DNA from: Thelonectria olida
Taxonomy: Eukaryota > Ascomycota > Sordariomycetes > Hypocreales > Nectriaceae
NCBI GenBank assembly: GCA_020736575.1
Contig: JAGPYM010000057.1
Span: 78,360-142,359 of the forward strand
DNA length: 64,000 nucleotides
Reading direction: 5' to 3'
In this document: piece by piece, positions 10,676 to 22,845 of the stretch
Layout of the letters: the number at the start of each line of letters is the position of its first letter
Position numbering within the stretch: the first letter of the stretch is position 1
Translations under genes and position numbers: made by a program
The notes under the pieces: generated by a model
The model's database searches: none
Seen by the model: only the letters and a program-made list of their open reading frames with translations
What the model was told of the DNA's origin: nothing

Positions 10676-12446
10676 ATGCCAATTGACGATAAGGAAATCC
10701 CCGGCGTGCACGATGCCGCCATCGGCCACAATGACGATGTCGCCGATGAGAAGAGAGGAAACGCGGCCGACCGCGCGGATATGTACCGTATGGGCAAGGT
10801 CCAGGAAATGAGGGTTTGTGCCAGCAACTGTTGACATTTGGCCTGTTGAGTTTTGTTAACGCGACATTGCACAGAGGAATTTCCGCTTCCTGTCCATCTT
10901 TGGCTTTTCTATGATTCTCATGGCGTCGTGGGAATTCTCACTGAGGTAAATTATGCTGACGGAACTCTCTGCGTGCCTTAGCTGTTGGTCAACTAACTAA
11001 GCCTGTTGCTCAAAGTGTCGCTACTATCGGACTTATCAATGGCGGCACCGCCGGTTTGATCTGGATGTTTTTCATCTGCTGGGTGGGCTTCCTTTTGGTG
11101 AACTCATCGATGGCCGAGATGGCTTCAATGTGAGTAGTCTCCAATCTGAAAAACGCCCTCTCTGGACGTGCATCACCAAATCACTAACATCAACATTCTA
11201 CAGGGCTCCCACAACCGGAGGACAATATCACTGGGTATCCGAATTCGCGCCGCCACAGTACCAGAAGTTCATCAGCTACCTCATGGGATGGATGTGTGTG
11301 CTCGGCTGGCAGACGTCCTGTGCCTCCTCGGCGTTCATTGCTGGCACGCAGATCCAAGGCCTCGCCGTCCTGAACTACCCCGACTATGTCCCCGAGGCCT
11401 GGCATGGCACGCTGCTCACTGTGGCCGTTGCTGCTTTCGCGGTGCTCTTCAACACCGTCCTGGCCAGAAAGCTGCCGTTGATTGAGGCTCTGGTCCTCAT
11501 CATTCACATCTTCGGCTTTTTTGGCATCCTTGTCGCTCTCTGGATTCTCTCGCCGAGAGCCGATGCCAAGGCTGTTTTCACCGAGTTTAGTGATGGCGGA
11601 GGTTGGGGCAGCCTGGGAGGCTCAACCCTCGTGGGCATTCTTGCGGGCATATTGCCACTGCTGGGTGCCGATGCTGCTGTCCACATGTCCGAAGAGCTGC
11701 GCGATGCCAGCCGTACTCTGCCCCGTTCCATGATCTTGACAACCGTCTTCAATGGCGCTTTCGGATGGATCATGGTTATCACGTTTTGCTTCTGCATAGG
11801 CGACCTCGGGGAGGTGATCACGTCACCAACCGGCTATCCCTTCATGCAGGTCTTCTACAACTCGACACAGTCAGCGAGCGGTGCTACCGCCATGGCCGTG
11901 TTCATCGTTGCCATGACAGTCTTCTCCAATCTGACCATGGTGGCCACGTCGTCGCGCCAGCTCTTCGCATTCGCACGAGACCATGCTGTTCCCTTCAGTC
12001 CTTGGTTCTCCAAGGTGCCGGCAGGATGGGATGTGCCCATCAATGCCATTCTGACGACTTTCCTCATCTCAAGCCTTCTTTCCCTCATTAACATCGGCTC
12101 CGCTGTCGCGCTGAACTCGATCACTTCTCTGGCAACAACATCGCTTCTCTCCAGCTACATCGTCTCCATTGGCTGCATGATCTGGCGGCGATGGACGAAG
12201 AGTCCGCTTCTGAGCTCCAAGTTCAGCCTGGGTCAGTGGGGTCTTGCCATAAATATCGCCTCCGAGGCCTTCCTCGTCGTGATTTTCGTCCTGGCATTCA
12301 TGCCTGGTAATCCTAACCCGACGCCATCAGAGATGAATTGGAATATTCTGATTTACGGCGCCGTTACACTGTTCTCTTTGGCATACTACTTCTTCCGTGG
12401 AATTCACCGGTATGAAGGTCCAGTCGCCTATGTCAGAACCCTTTAG
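10676..12446 (+). CDS. APC-superfamily amino acid / GABA / choline-type permease, 521 aa
   Basis: Four exons, 10676-10813, 10875-10945, 11016-11129 and 11204-12446. The introns are 61, 70 and 74 bp, and the total length divides exactly. The hydrophilic N-terminus (about 46 residues) is followed by 12 likely membrane segments. Diagnostic motifs of the fungal amino acid/choline transporter family are FSMILMASWEFS, TIGLINGGTAGLIW, APTTGGQYHWVSEFAP and the VHMSEELRDASRTLP loop. Yeast relatives (Uga4, Hnm1 type) import GABA, polyamines or choline across the plasma membrane with protons. The substrate here cannot be assigned. It lies divergent to the 7-TM gene. All domain landmarks are intact, and I see no sign of decay even though an AT-rich block begins about 35 bp after the stop. 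Confidence 0.9.
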
Positions 12447-12479
12447 CTGTAGGAGGAGTATAGCGAGCCGCGTCTTTAT

Positions 12480-12835
12480 AAGATGGCCATCCAAGTTTGA
12501 AAGTATAACTTAGTTTAAAAAGAATTTAAAATAACAGGCTTGTATTATAGAAATAGTTCCAAGCGAAATATTAAATATAATACTTTCCTACCTATTAAAA
12601 CTATTTTAATACTTTATAAGTAAGTAATTTAGTATTTAAAAGCTTATTTATTAAAAAATGTTTTAAAAATTAAAAAAATTAAAAAATTAAAAGAATTTAT
12701 AAATTTTTATTAATTAATTTCTTTACATATAAAATTTTAAAATTGTTTAATTTTACTAATATATAAAACTTAATATAATTAAATATTAAATAAAACTTAT
12801 ATTAGTTAGATTTTATATTTCCGTTCTCTTATAGT
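12480..12835. repeat. short AT-rich, RIP-like block
   Basis: About 350 bp of nearly pure A+T with TA-rich runs, sharply bounded by normal-composition sequence on both sides. It is compatible with a RIP-degraded repeat remnant. No termini can be recognised. Confidence 0.6.
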
Positions 12836-12839
12836 TGTT

Positions 12840-13799
12840 ACAGTGCCTGGGACAAATAGACTAACTGTATCAATCGTCCCGGAGCCTACCGGGAGTCAGC
12901 TCAGTTACTCACCCTGACATGGTATCTTTTCGGCGTCAAAGCCAAGGTTCCGTTAAGCTGTCAACTTGGCATTGGTTGAGTGGATACATGTAGATCTGAG
13001 TGCAGAACAAGCTGATCTATCGCCGCAGGCTTGCAAGATTCGAATTCAGGAACTACGACCCCACTATATGCGAGAGAACATTTCAGAGTACCTGCAGCTG
13101 GGAGCAGTTAAGGCATTCTCCAGTTTATCACATCTATACGACCTAGTGACTATCCGACCTCCCCTTGGAAAGTGAGATTAGAAGATTCACTTCTATGCCT
13201 TCAGAATGGGATAATGAGCCGCTGAATCTTATTACCCTGGACGATTATAGCTCGCACCTTAGGTGTTCCTCATCGATTTATTCAATCACCATCAACTATC
13301 TGGACTCAGAAGCGAAACTATTCCGGTGGCTGAGTTGGCAAGCTCAGGAGGCGTCTCCGGTTCAACCTGATGCGTGCGGGGAGGAGCAGTGAAAGATACC
13401 AAAGGAGAAGTTGTCAGAGAATATCGTCCAGTGTTAGCCGACACCCATCACGAAGCAGTTCAGACGTGGCTAAGGGCGTAGGTCTCTCATTGCGCGTGTA
13501 TAGTATCAAGAGGGGCCCAGGAAGGGAGCTTGCACAATCAGCTAAGACATATGGTGTGAACTGGATGAATAGGGTCGCAAAAAAACAATTGGAAAGATGT
13601 CTACTTCAGACAGGCAGCGGCTTTAGAGTCCTATCGATGGGGGTGTCACACCAGAGGGGATGGCCATCTGGGATGGCGTCCACAGCATGCTTTGCGACTC
13701 GAATCGCATCTTCGAGGGTGGCCATTTCTCTCACAGCAAGTCTGTCTTAGAGAGTGAATCTCGCGGCGCTTTGAGATGAAAGGGACTATTCTTCGCTCT
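12840..13799 (+). other. no supported gene; short broken frames
   Basis: Frames of 60-125 codons occur (12966-13175, 13165-13392, 13370-13750) but do not join by plausible introns and show no domain I recognise. The stretch may be an unidentified decayed gene between the AT-rich block and the NLR fragment. Confidence 0.4.
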
Positions 13800-14440
13800 T
13801 AAGGAAAATGCCTCGCATCACAGCTCGACGAACTTTACTCGCCCATTCTGCAGAGGGTATCTATCGGCCAATCCTCCGAAATGCTTCCCCAGTTTCGACA
13901 AATCCTCAGCGTCATTGTCGTCCTAGAAATTCCGCTGCCAGTATCCGCCCTAGCACGCCTTCTCGACGTTTCTCGCAACGTGGTCCATGGTCAATTGAAC
14001 ATGCTCCACTCCGTCTTTGATATCCCAACCTCAGGTGTATTACCCGTACAAGTCTATCACTCATCTTTTCGACAGTTCTTGCTCGAGCCAAGTAGTGAGT
14101 GTCCCGTGGATGTGAAGTCTGCCCATGAGTGGGTAGCGACCAGCTGCCTGCGCGTCATGAGCGCTTGCCTACGACGCAACATTTGTACTGTATCAGAGCC
14201 AGCACGAGATCGTGCGAGTATCAGTCCCAGCTCCGTCAATTCTTGCATTTCCCAAGAATTACAATATGCCTGCCGTTACTGAGCTATTCATCTGCAACGG
14301 GCAGGTGCACTTGAGGATGATGACGGACAGGTTTTCAAGTTTCTCAACCATCATTTTCTTCACTGGCTAGACACACTAAGTCTTATTGGAGATGCCCCAA
14401 AAAGCATCGTTATTATCCAGACCCTACAAGCACTAGTAAA
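13800..14440 (+). pseudogene. fragment of a NACHT-WD40-type NLR (post-NACHT region)
   Basis: The frame starts abruptly at LDELYSPILQRV (about 13828) and continues through FRQILSVIVVLEIPLPVSAL, LLDVSRNVVHGQL and VYHSSFRQFLLEP. These match the winged-helix-like region that follows the NACHT domain in fungal NLRs with WD40 repeats. A TGA at 14280-14282 (after YACRY, where relatives have Trp) interrupts the frame, which resumes with FKFLNHHFLHWLDTLSLIG. It stops at a donor-like GTGAGC near 14441. There is no NACHT domain upstream and no WD40 repeat downstream, so this is a truncated piece. It is not the missing part of the NLR relic at 1.9-5 kb. Confidence 0.7.
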
Positions 14441-14977
14441 GGTGAGCCATTCCTGAAAGGAGCGAAACAAGACAAACTCTATTATAATGATGCTCGGTCA
14501 GATTCAACAAGATGGCTTCTAATGCAGATAGACCGCTGTAGCTCGCTTCCATCCCAAGGTGCCAGCGGTCGAGCGCTAGCTGTCAGATGGGCTGTCCTCG
14601 TCTAAGGGCCAAGCGCAACCTGTCAGCCCAGCTATACGAGCCGCCTTGTGCCCTTTGCAAGCTAGCCCGCTCTGATGCTAGCTATGTGTGACATAACACC
14701 ACTTCTGGTCCACAGCCCGATTTAGGGCCTTCGTTACCATGTTAGCACACGAGGCATTATAGTATGTTAGGTTGTAGTTCATAGGGCATTATAGTACATG
14801 CTGGCGTAGTATAACGAATGTCATAAAGTAATATACTAGTATATCGCATCACATTATGTAGTGTCGTAGCACACAGGATATACTCGTAGACATATCACAG
14901 TGTAAACTATATCACATCACACATGTCATGAGCGAACTCCGAAGACAAGAACAGGCCTATTTCCTCAACATGAAATG
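14441..14977. other. intergenic, short degenerate repeats
   Basis: No gene seen. From about 14745 to 14935 the sequence is built of loosely repeated words such as gcattatagta and tatatcrcatcaca. A similar style of degenerate word repetition (gcgcatttcatmgtag) occurs near 19535-19620. Confidence 0.4.
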
Positions 14978-16635
14978 TTATAGCTCCACAGCAAAACGCT
15001 CCCTAAGCCACCCTCCGTAACGATAGAAGAAAAATGGCACTGGAAGAAAAGCCACGCCTATAAAACCTAGGACGCTATTCCCCCACCCAAGTCCTAGGTC
15101 TGCATATAAAGACGGCCCTGCCAAAGGAATGAAAGCCGCAAAAAGAAGTCGGAGAATCACGTTCGCAGCCAACGCAGAGGCAGCAGCCTCAGGGCCAAAA
15201 GCATCCACCATGTAGAGCTGAGTTGGCATTATGACCCAGAGAAAGCCGAATCCAAAGAAGGAGGTGCCGATGATGGGCACGATCCAATGAGTCTGCTTCT
15301 CGGCTGCCCAGCCATACCAGAAGATGCCGACGGGCACGGCGGGCATGACCCACATCATGGGCTTCAGGCGTCCTTCAGGTTTGGGCGAATCTCCAAGTGC
15401 CTTTTGCAGCTTGTCGCTCACGGTGGCAAAGGCTCCGAGAGAGACGGCCATTCCAATTCCAACGCCGAGATATGACAAGCCAGAAACGCCGGCGGAGAAT
15501 TGGTATTGTTCCTCAAAGACGGTGGGAAACGTGGTGAACAGCATAAAGAGGAGGCCGAAAACGAACGCGCACAGGAGGGAAAGGAGGAGCACGATTGGCG
15601 ACAGGATGAGAAGTTTTGTTGGTCGAGTAATAGCGCGGAAGAATAGCTGGCGGGGGGTCAGGCCTCGATCCATCTTCGAAACCAGAGCAGCATTGCCAGT
15701 TTCTTTCCGGAGGCGAGCAGCTTTCCATCCTAGCAGCACGGCGGCATTGGTTTCGTGGAGGAAGAAGATTGATATGGTAAATGATACTCCTGCCTAGGTC
15801 GAACCGTCAGCGACTCGAGAATAGTAGGGATTGTGCTCTACTCACTAGGATTATGATGATCCAAAAAGTCCATCGCCAGCCAATTGATTCGGACATAAAG
15901 CCACCAATAACTGGGCCCAAGACCTTGAAGGATCGTCAGTGTCATTACGGTTTGCGTGGGGTAATTCCACCTACTGGTCCCAGAAGTGGTCCTATGAATA
16001 ACAGAGACATTACCCTCCCACGTTGAGCTGGCGGGACGACGTCGGCGACGGTTCCTCCGCCAACTGTCAATGGGCCCGAAGAAGCACATCCGGCAAGGAA
16101 TCGAAAAACGAGAAACATGGCGGTGTTTTTGCCCAGCGCACATCCGATGATGAAGCCAATGTACATGACATTGCAGGTGTGGTAGATCACAAGGCGTCCG
16201 TACAGTTCGGATAGCGGTGCAATGAACATTGGCCCAACGGCGAAGCCGCAAAGGTAAATGGACACGGTGAGACTGACAATGGTGGAACTAGTGATATGGA
16301 ACTCCTTAGCAAGCGCGGCAGCTCCAGGTGCAAACATTGTCGCGGCGAGGTTGCTGTGTGTGTATTAGTCAGTACAGGATTTGCTTCGCCAAAGGAGCGC
16401 AGGGACTGCCTTACGCAGTGAGCAAGAAAGCGCTGGCGAGGACGACTTGGGTCATGCGTTTCCATTCTGGCCAGTTCTGCGGATTTTGGGGATCGTCTGG
16501 CCCATCCCAGTCGACGACATTGTCCTTTGTCTCTTGTTCAATTGCGGTTTGGTCAGGCTCGCTAGATTGCTGGTCATGGTGGCCGTCTTCCGATATGGCC
16601 GGCTTCTCATGGGCGGATTCCAAGTCGGCTGCCAT
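14978..16635 (-). CDS. MFS multidrug-type transporter (DHA1 family), 497 aa
   Basis: Four exons, 16415-16635, 15975-16353, 15846-15923 and 14978-15793. The introns are 61, 51 and 52 bp, all in phase. The N-terminal tail contains the DWDGPDDPQNPQNWP signature of fungal DHA1 drug:proton antiporters. Next come the A motif region SELYGRLVIYH after TM2 and motif C LLGPVLGPVIGG in TM5, formed only after splicing the 15924-15974 intron. About 12 membrane segments follow, ending in an intact C-terminus. The role is export of small toxic or secondary-metabolite-like compounds at the plasma membrane, driven by protons. It is transcribed divergently from the Zn2Cys6 regulator at 17153, a common arrangement in which the regulator controls the exporter. 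Confidence 0.9.
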
Positions 16636-17152
16636 GATATGCTGTCGAGGGTGGTGTGACTCTGGGATATTGGCGCGTGTTTGTTCACTGGTGCCAGGCT
16701 TTGCTTGCTATATATACCTATGAAGGTCGAGTAGGCGGCCGGACAACGCCCGGATGAAGAAGGCCGCGTGGAGGAGTCATAGCTGTAGTTCTTTGGGCAA
16801 GGGCTAATTACGCCAGCTACTAAATCCGCAAAATGGCCCGTAAATACGGAGCCAAACTGGACATTTGCTCAATAGAAGGGGAGCTTGGAGAGCGAGCGGA
16901 CGCGGAGGGTCGGAGGAGCAGGCATCGTGGGCGGCGCACGGACCCTCAACGCGGAGGGTCGGACGGTCGGATGGTCGGACGGTCGTTGCTTTCTCCATTG
17001 CCTCTCGGTTTGCGCCGCCAGACATCTTCTTTCTCTTCTTGAAGTGGCCGCGAACCTGTTTGAGAGCGGACCAGGGGACAGTTCCGCTTTGGGTATACCC
17101 AGATTGCCGTGTACGAGGTTGAGCTCCGCGAGCGCCCCAATCCAGTCACACC
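16636..17152. promoter_or_regulatory. divergent promoter between exporter and Zn2Cys6 regulator, with CGG-rich repeats
   Basis: The 15-bp word acgcggagggtcgga occurs twice (16900-16914 and 16949-16963). GACCCTC/GAGGGTC (16941-16947 and 16954-16960, 6-bp spacer) is a perfect inverted repeat. An 8-bp unit, ggtcgga(c/t), is tandemly repeated 3.6 times at 16957-16985. Zn2Cys6 factors bind CGG half-sites as inverted, direct or everted repeats, so these are plausible operator sites for the neighbouring regulator. That last step is inference. Confidence 0.5.
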
Positions 17153-19432
17153 ATGGCCGACAATGCTCAACGTCCGCGTCCGCCGCCAAATCGACGCAGA
17201 GACAAAGTCCAGCTTTCCTGCGACCCTTGCAGACACCGAAAGTACGTGCTCGATAGCCATCACAGAGTCGTCCACGCTTAACTTTGCCAGGCTGAGGTGC
17301 GACCGACAGCACCCATGCGGAGCTTGCTCAAGGCGTGGCCTCACCAGCTCCTGCAATTATGCGACGACATCTTCTTCTACGCCCGATGCTCAGCGGTCCG
17401 TTGCTCCGCGACAGTCCGCCAGCCTCCATGGCAGAATCTCTGAGCTGGAGAGCCTTGTCGTGACGCTCATGAAAGGCCAATCACTCCCAAGTCCGCCCGC
17501 ACCGAAATCGCCGGGACGAAGCTCGCTATCATCCGCAGATGTGTTCCCTGAGATCCGAAGACCAAAGAAATCCCAAGATGAAGCTGCATCTCCGGCAGAC
17601 CCTGGCACCCTAGAGGTGCGTGAGTCTGGAACCAGTTATGTCCAGAGTGTCCATTGGGAGGCCATTCTTACCAAAATCAGAGGACTGAAGGAGGACTTGG
17701 TCACTGATAACGAGGCTCCGCCCGGCTCACACTTGTTCTATGGCCCGAACCGTCACGCAACTCGAGACGAAATACTGGCTGCTGTTCCTCCTCGCCCAGT
17801 TGTTGACCGCCTCATGGCCCTTCACTTCGATTCCTACATTATCACTCCGTGTCAGTACATCTAACACTTTCTTTCCGCTCTCAGAGGCATTGACTGTGTG
17901 CTGTAGATCTCATTCATGGCAAGAAGTTTCTCCGAGAGGTGGGTTCTTTCTAACCTGGCTGATTACAAGCAGTCTGACATTTGACCAGTACGAAACCTTC
18001 TGGGAAGATCCGTCTGCAACTTCTATCGCTTGGATCGGTCTCATGTTCTCCATGTTATATATTGCTGCGCAGTTGCAGACCTTCACCATTGACTTCCCCG
18101 ACGGACGAGCCGAATCGCTCAACGCGGAATATCTTACCATGAAGGATACCTTCCGGGAGAAGGCCGTTCAGTGTCTTATTCTCGCCAGGTATACGACGGG
18201 AGGACCATATATCCTGGAAACCCTCATAACGGTCCTTACTGGAGAGTACATACTCTTGAAAGATGGCGCTACCGATGGCTGGCTTTTGATCAGTATGATA
18301 CTTCATCTTGCAATGCGCATGGGCTATCACCGGGACCCAGATCACTTTCCCGGAATATCTCTATTCGAGGGTGAGATGCGTAGACGCATCTGGACTACAA
18401 TCCTTCAATTAGATCTCGGTCTCTCCTTGGAGATGGGCCTTCCTCGAAGTGCCACAGATACCCACATCGATACAAAACAGCCCCGTAATCTGCGCGACTG
18501 CGATTTTGAAGAGGACACGACCGAGATGCCTCCGCCGAGGCCAGAAACAGAATGGACGCCGGTGCTCCCTCTCATTGCAAGGGGGCGACTGATAACAGCT
18601 CTCGGCTTGATTTGCGACGTCAACACCGATATTAACCCCCCTTCCTACGACGATGTCATCAAGGTCGACGCACTTCTTGAAGACGTGCACACTCGTGCTA
18701 TTCCGCCCGTGCTGCGCTGGGACACTATGCCACACCCCATCACGGATAGTCCAAACCTTGTGGTACAGCGGGTGAGTGTAGAAACGACCTACTACAAAGC
18801 ACGCATCCTCCTGTACCGGAGAGCTTTGATCAGCTACCCAGTTCGACAGTCTCAAGAGCGGGGCAGGGAGTCGGTGCGAATTTGTTTAGATTCCGCACTC
18901 AAGATTCTATCGTTTCAACAGATGCTTCACGAAGAGTCTCAGCCATTTGGTCGTTTGTGTCAGCTTAGATGGAAGGTCACCCATATTTTCAACCAGGATG
19001 TTCTCCTCGCAACGAGCGTGCTCTGTCTCTACCTTCAAGACGTCGATAAATTCGAACTGCCTGAGACTGCAGGACAGACAACGTGGTCGCCTAGGGCCGA
19101 AGAGATTCGACAACAACTAACGATCTCGCATAAGATTTGGCTTCAAATGAGTACGGCATCTGCGGAAGCTGGAAAAGTAGCGAAAGCTCTGAGCATCGTC
19201 CTTGGAAACACAGAAGCGTCTGCTGAGGACGGTAGCGGGCCCGCTTCTTACGACTTTCTGCCGGATTTTGATGCCATACCTCTGAATGATGGCGCAACGT
19301 TCAACAATCAATGTGAGAAGCACACTCGGTCATGCCGATTGCAACTAACAAAAAGACTTATCAGATTTTCCTTCTAGCTTCTACTCTCCTCTTTCTTTCT
19401 TTGATAATATACTGGAAACTCGGGGGACATAA
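17153..19432 (+). CDS. Zn(2)-Cys(6) fungal transcription factor, 690 aa
   Basis: Five exons: 17153-17241, 17291-17850, 17907-17938, 17989-19312 and 19365-19432. The introns are 49-56 bp, and the total coding length divides exactly. The first intron splits the zinc cluster. Spliced residues 23-51 give the six cysteines in the pattern C-x2-C-x6-C-x5-C-x2-C-x8-C, preceded by an Arg-rich arm. A linker and dimerisation-like helix follow (ISELESLVVTLMKG). The middle homology (fungal-specific) domain is recognised by LIHGKKFLREYETFWEDPS, the ARYTTGGPY segment, RMGYHRDPDHFPGISLFEGE and RRRIWTTILQLDL. It should act in the nucleus, binding CGG repeats. The candidate target is the divergent MFS gene. 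Confidence 0.9.
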
Positions 19433-22400
19433 ACGTATGATTGTTTTGCTGTCACTATGGTCGTTACAGATAACATTCCACGAGCGCGCGACAATCAGAA
19501 ACACACCTCCCCGCAGCACTCTTCACTGCAGCGCATTTCATAGTAGTACCACTCACTGTCGCATCCTCCTCTGAGTACACACTGCCCTTTTCATTCTGGC
19601 GCATTTCATCGTAGCGCACTTGGCTAGCAGCAGAGTCCGTTGTATGGTCGTAGCACCTTTCGCTGTAGCACTGGCCCCCGTACTGCGCTCAGCGTCGATT
19701 TCATCTAGATAGGTGAAGCAGCGAAGAAGGATAGTCGGGGGTGTGAAGCGACAAATAAACTGGTAAAGAACAAAGAATGTTGAGTGACTAGTTGATAGCC
19801 TTCAGCGCTGGGTGACCCTGGCGAGTTGGTGCGTGATAAGAACTTTGAGGGTGATCTTGAGATCGAATGTCGTAGCCCAATCTCAGATCATTGCAGATTC
19901 CGCCATAACCTCGCGACCATAAAGATAATAGCGGCTATAGCTATAAGCATTATGACGCCCCAAATGGTCCGCACGAATCGGTGACCTGCATCGGCTATAT
20001 GGAGGGTCTCAGTCGGAGACGGGAGGGAGGCAATTGTTGATGTAGGAGGATAAAAATATCCCTGGATGAGAGCCGGATCGTCAATTGAATCTCAAGTCCG
20101 GGCCAGCGGCCACCATCGTCGCCCTCAAGTAGATGCAGCGAATGTGATAGACCCGTACAAGGCACTATTTGCGGTGAATCTGTTGCAAGAATGAGACATA
20201 ATTCCCGTTAGCACCGTTCAGCCACTCAACGAAGCAAAAAACGACGAAGCAGGGAGATAAAAGTAGGCAAGGACAGCCAGAAGAAGAGCGGGGATTCCTT
20301 CTATGAATCGTCACCTACAGGACAAAGAATGGCTCGAGATTGGTTCCAGTCTTCACCCTGCAATCTGCCCAACCCGCCGTATCAAGATGGTATAACCATG
20401 CAGAGGAGTCTGATGCCAAGCCCGCAGCGGAGACCAAGTCCGAGAGCAAGGAGGCCGGACCGAGGCCCCAGATCCTCGTGTATTCCCGCATTGGACCAAA
20501 GGATTCCCTCTCCCGGCTCTTGGCTGCGTTTTATCCTTCTGTAGCCACCGAGCAACAGGAGATATGCAGGTCAAAAAGCAAAGGCCGGGCCATTTGGTCG
20601 GTGGAAGTGTGACGAAAAGTATTCGGGAGGAACTCCTGCGTTCGGTTTCCCCGAGGTCTCGTAAAGCCCACAGACCGTGTGAAGGTAAATGGTTTGTATG
20701 GCGTGGCACCTCAGCTGAAGGCTACCAAGCACATCATTTGTCCACATACGTAATACCACTATCAGTCACGCCCATGACAGAGGGAGAGAGTAATATCAAG
20801 GGTCGAAACGATGTGAGTCTAGGCGTCGTCTCGTGGGAAAGATGGCATAAAAGTGGGCGAGACATTCATCGTTACTCGCCCGCATAGGCTCTGCGAGAGG
20901 CGGCTGAACACCTGGACGCGGGCAACTCGAAGAATAGAGACAATCCACAGCAAACTATTGGCGCAACCCGGGAGTTGAAGTCGGAAGAGGCACAGACACG
21001 AATGGCGACTTCTCCAACGGTTCGCAACGGCATTCGTTGCTTGACGGTAGAGATATGGTCGAGGAAGCTGGGTTAGGTATTTGTAGAGGGCCTCGTGGGC
21101 CTGTTTAAAGACGTGCAAAGGGGTCGTCTTTAAGATATGGTACGTTGACTGAGAAGGGGCGGCGTTGGTTTCGTCGGTTTCCTTGAGACATCCGGGCCTC
21201 GTGGAAAAGATTCTTCCCAGTCGTGCCGCCGCCAATATCCTTATTCTAGAGGAAGTGGCCTTTGTTGTTTTAGCCCATGAGAACAAAATTAATACAGCCG
21301 CTATTCTGCACGAAATTGCACCTCTCAATTGACCGATAGTATAGAAAATGTCTGCCTACTGATATGAATTCCATTCTATACTAGTTGCAATCTTGAAATG
21401 TAATCCTTCAAGGACCCTGCCATATCATTGTCCACAGTGTCTTCGGTTTGTCTCAATACCAACACCTCGCCCTCATCCCCATTATTTACTATTTTCAAAC
21501 ATCGATCCCAGTCATTCTTACAAAACGGTGAGATTTTAATAAGCTTTAGCACCTTGACTAGAATGATAAGTCGGCAACATACATATGGAAAAACTTGCAA
21601 GATGACCGGCGTTGGTTCTCATGTAATCTTTCTGGCGCCTGATCACATCAGAACTGCAATCGAGCCGTGGTCAACCAACTGTAGGGTGAGCGCCCATCAG
21701 ATTTGAGGCTTCACCTTGCGGAACCTCGCGAGCTTATCCTAATACGCCTGAATGGGGCATCGACTCATAGCGTTACCGATAGTCTATCCTTGGCATAGGT
21801 TCTAGCGCGTCGTCAGCCAGCCACTCCCGCACCAAGTCCGTGTCGTGCCGTGCCGTGCCGTACGCTAGAAGGCATGGCGAACGAGCAAATTTGGATTGCC
21901 TCTGCTAATAATGTTCTCATTCAGGGGGTCAGGCAGATCGCAGCTTTCACTTACCATACACGAGGTCTGCCGCTCAATCTAGGTCGCATCTACTCGCGAC
22001 TGGATCTGATGGTTGAATGTACTAAATGTAAGACATTGCGCACCTTTAGCCGCCTCATCCTGTCGAACTCGCCATACTATTCCAATAGTCTGGCAATAGT
22101 CTCGAAATCTCCGTTCTTCTCCACGAACAAGGGATCTGCGATCATTTGCCGATTGTACAGTACAGGTCTAGAGGTGAACTGGAACTAGTAAAGCTGCATT
22201 AGACGACCCAACTGAGACACCCCGCATCCAGTGATGGGCGTGGCTAGCAACCGTCACGGAGCGTAGTGTGGCATGGCAATGGGTGCCTTTTTGCTTTTAG
22301 GGCGCTTAGAAGCATTGAAATAATCCTATCATACCGGCCCCGAACTGCACAATAGTCTCTGTGTATGTACTCGAGAGCACCACGCTTCACATCGTTTGTC

Positions 22401-22845
22401 TTTCATTAAAGTCGGTTTAAGTCGAGCAGATGGACTACAATATGAAGAGCATGCATGAGCCGTGCTCCCGTCTTTCAAGCTACCCTGTCGCAGTTCGTGA
22501 TCCTCACCCCCTCGCTAGCCAGCCTTCTGAAGGATCAGCTCAAGGAATAAGCCTTTCAAGATGAGGCACCCTGCCATCGTCCCGACAATGCGTGAGTCAA
22601 CCAGGCCAAGCACCGATGCATCTGATAAAAGCCCGTCGTAGGTTTCACAGTCAGCGAGTTCGCCTCAGAAAGACTTCTTCAAGCCTCGTGGTAAAAGTCT
22701 TTGTTTATACATTTCATCAACTACCCGGCATACCCTGAAATTATCTTAGGACATCGGCAGACAGGATTCGAGCCGCCCACTACACGCCATGTATCGTTTC
22801 TCAAGATCACACTCGTAATGTTTTAATGTCACATCAAAACCTTCT
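19433..22845. other. 3.4-kb stretch without a supported gene
   Basis: Only short frames occur. The longest unbroken ones (20340-20612 and 21850-22188, plus strand) show no domain, no clear splice partners and no start context worth trusting. There is a small GTGCC-type tandem repeat at about 21842-21862 and word repeats near 19535-19620. Composition is normal and not RIP-like. Confidence 0.5.

Noticed and set aside
12966..13392. two adjoining frames that might form a small gene
   Set aside because: They overlap in different frames without a usable intron, and the translations match nothing I recognise.
14500..14700. possible tRNA genes in the GC-rich stretch
   Set aside because: No cloverleaf with A and B boxes could be folded by eye, here or elsewhere in the window.
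20340..20612. 90-codon plus-strand frame ending IWSVEV
   Set aside because: No domain, no splice partners, and overlapping frames of similar length. It could be part of a decayed gene but I cannot support it.
21842..21862. GTGCC-type tandem repeat considered as a functional site or CRISPR-like array
   Set aside because: Only a few 5-bp units with no spacers. It is an ordinary microsatellite. No CRISPR arrays are expected or seen.
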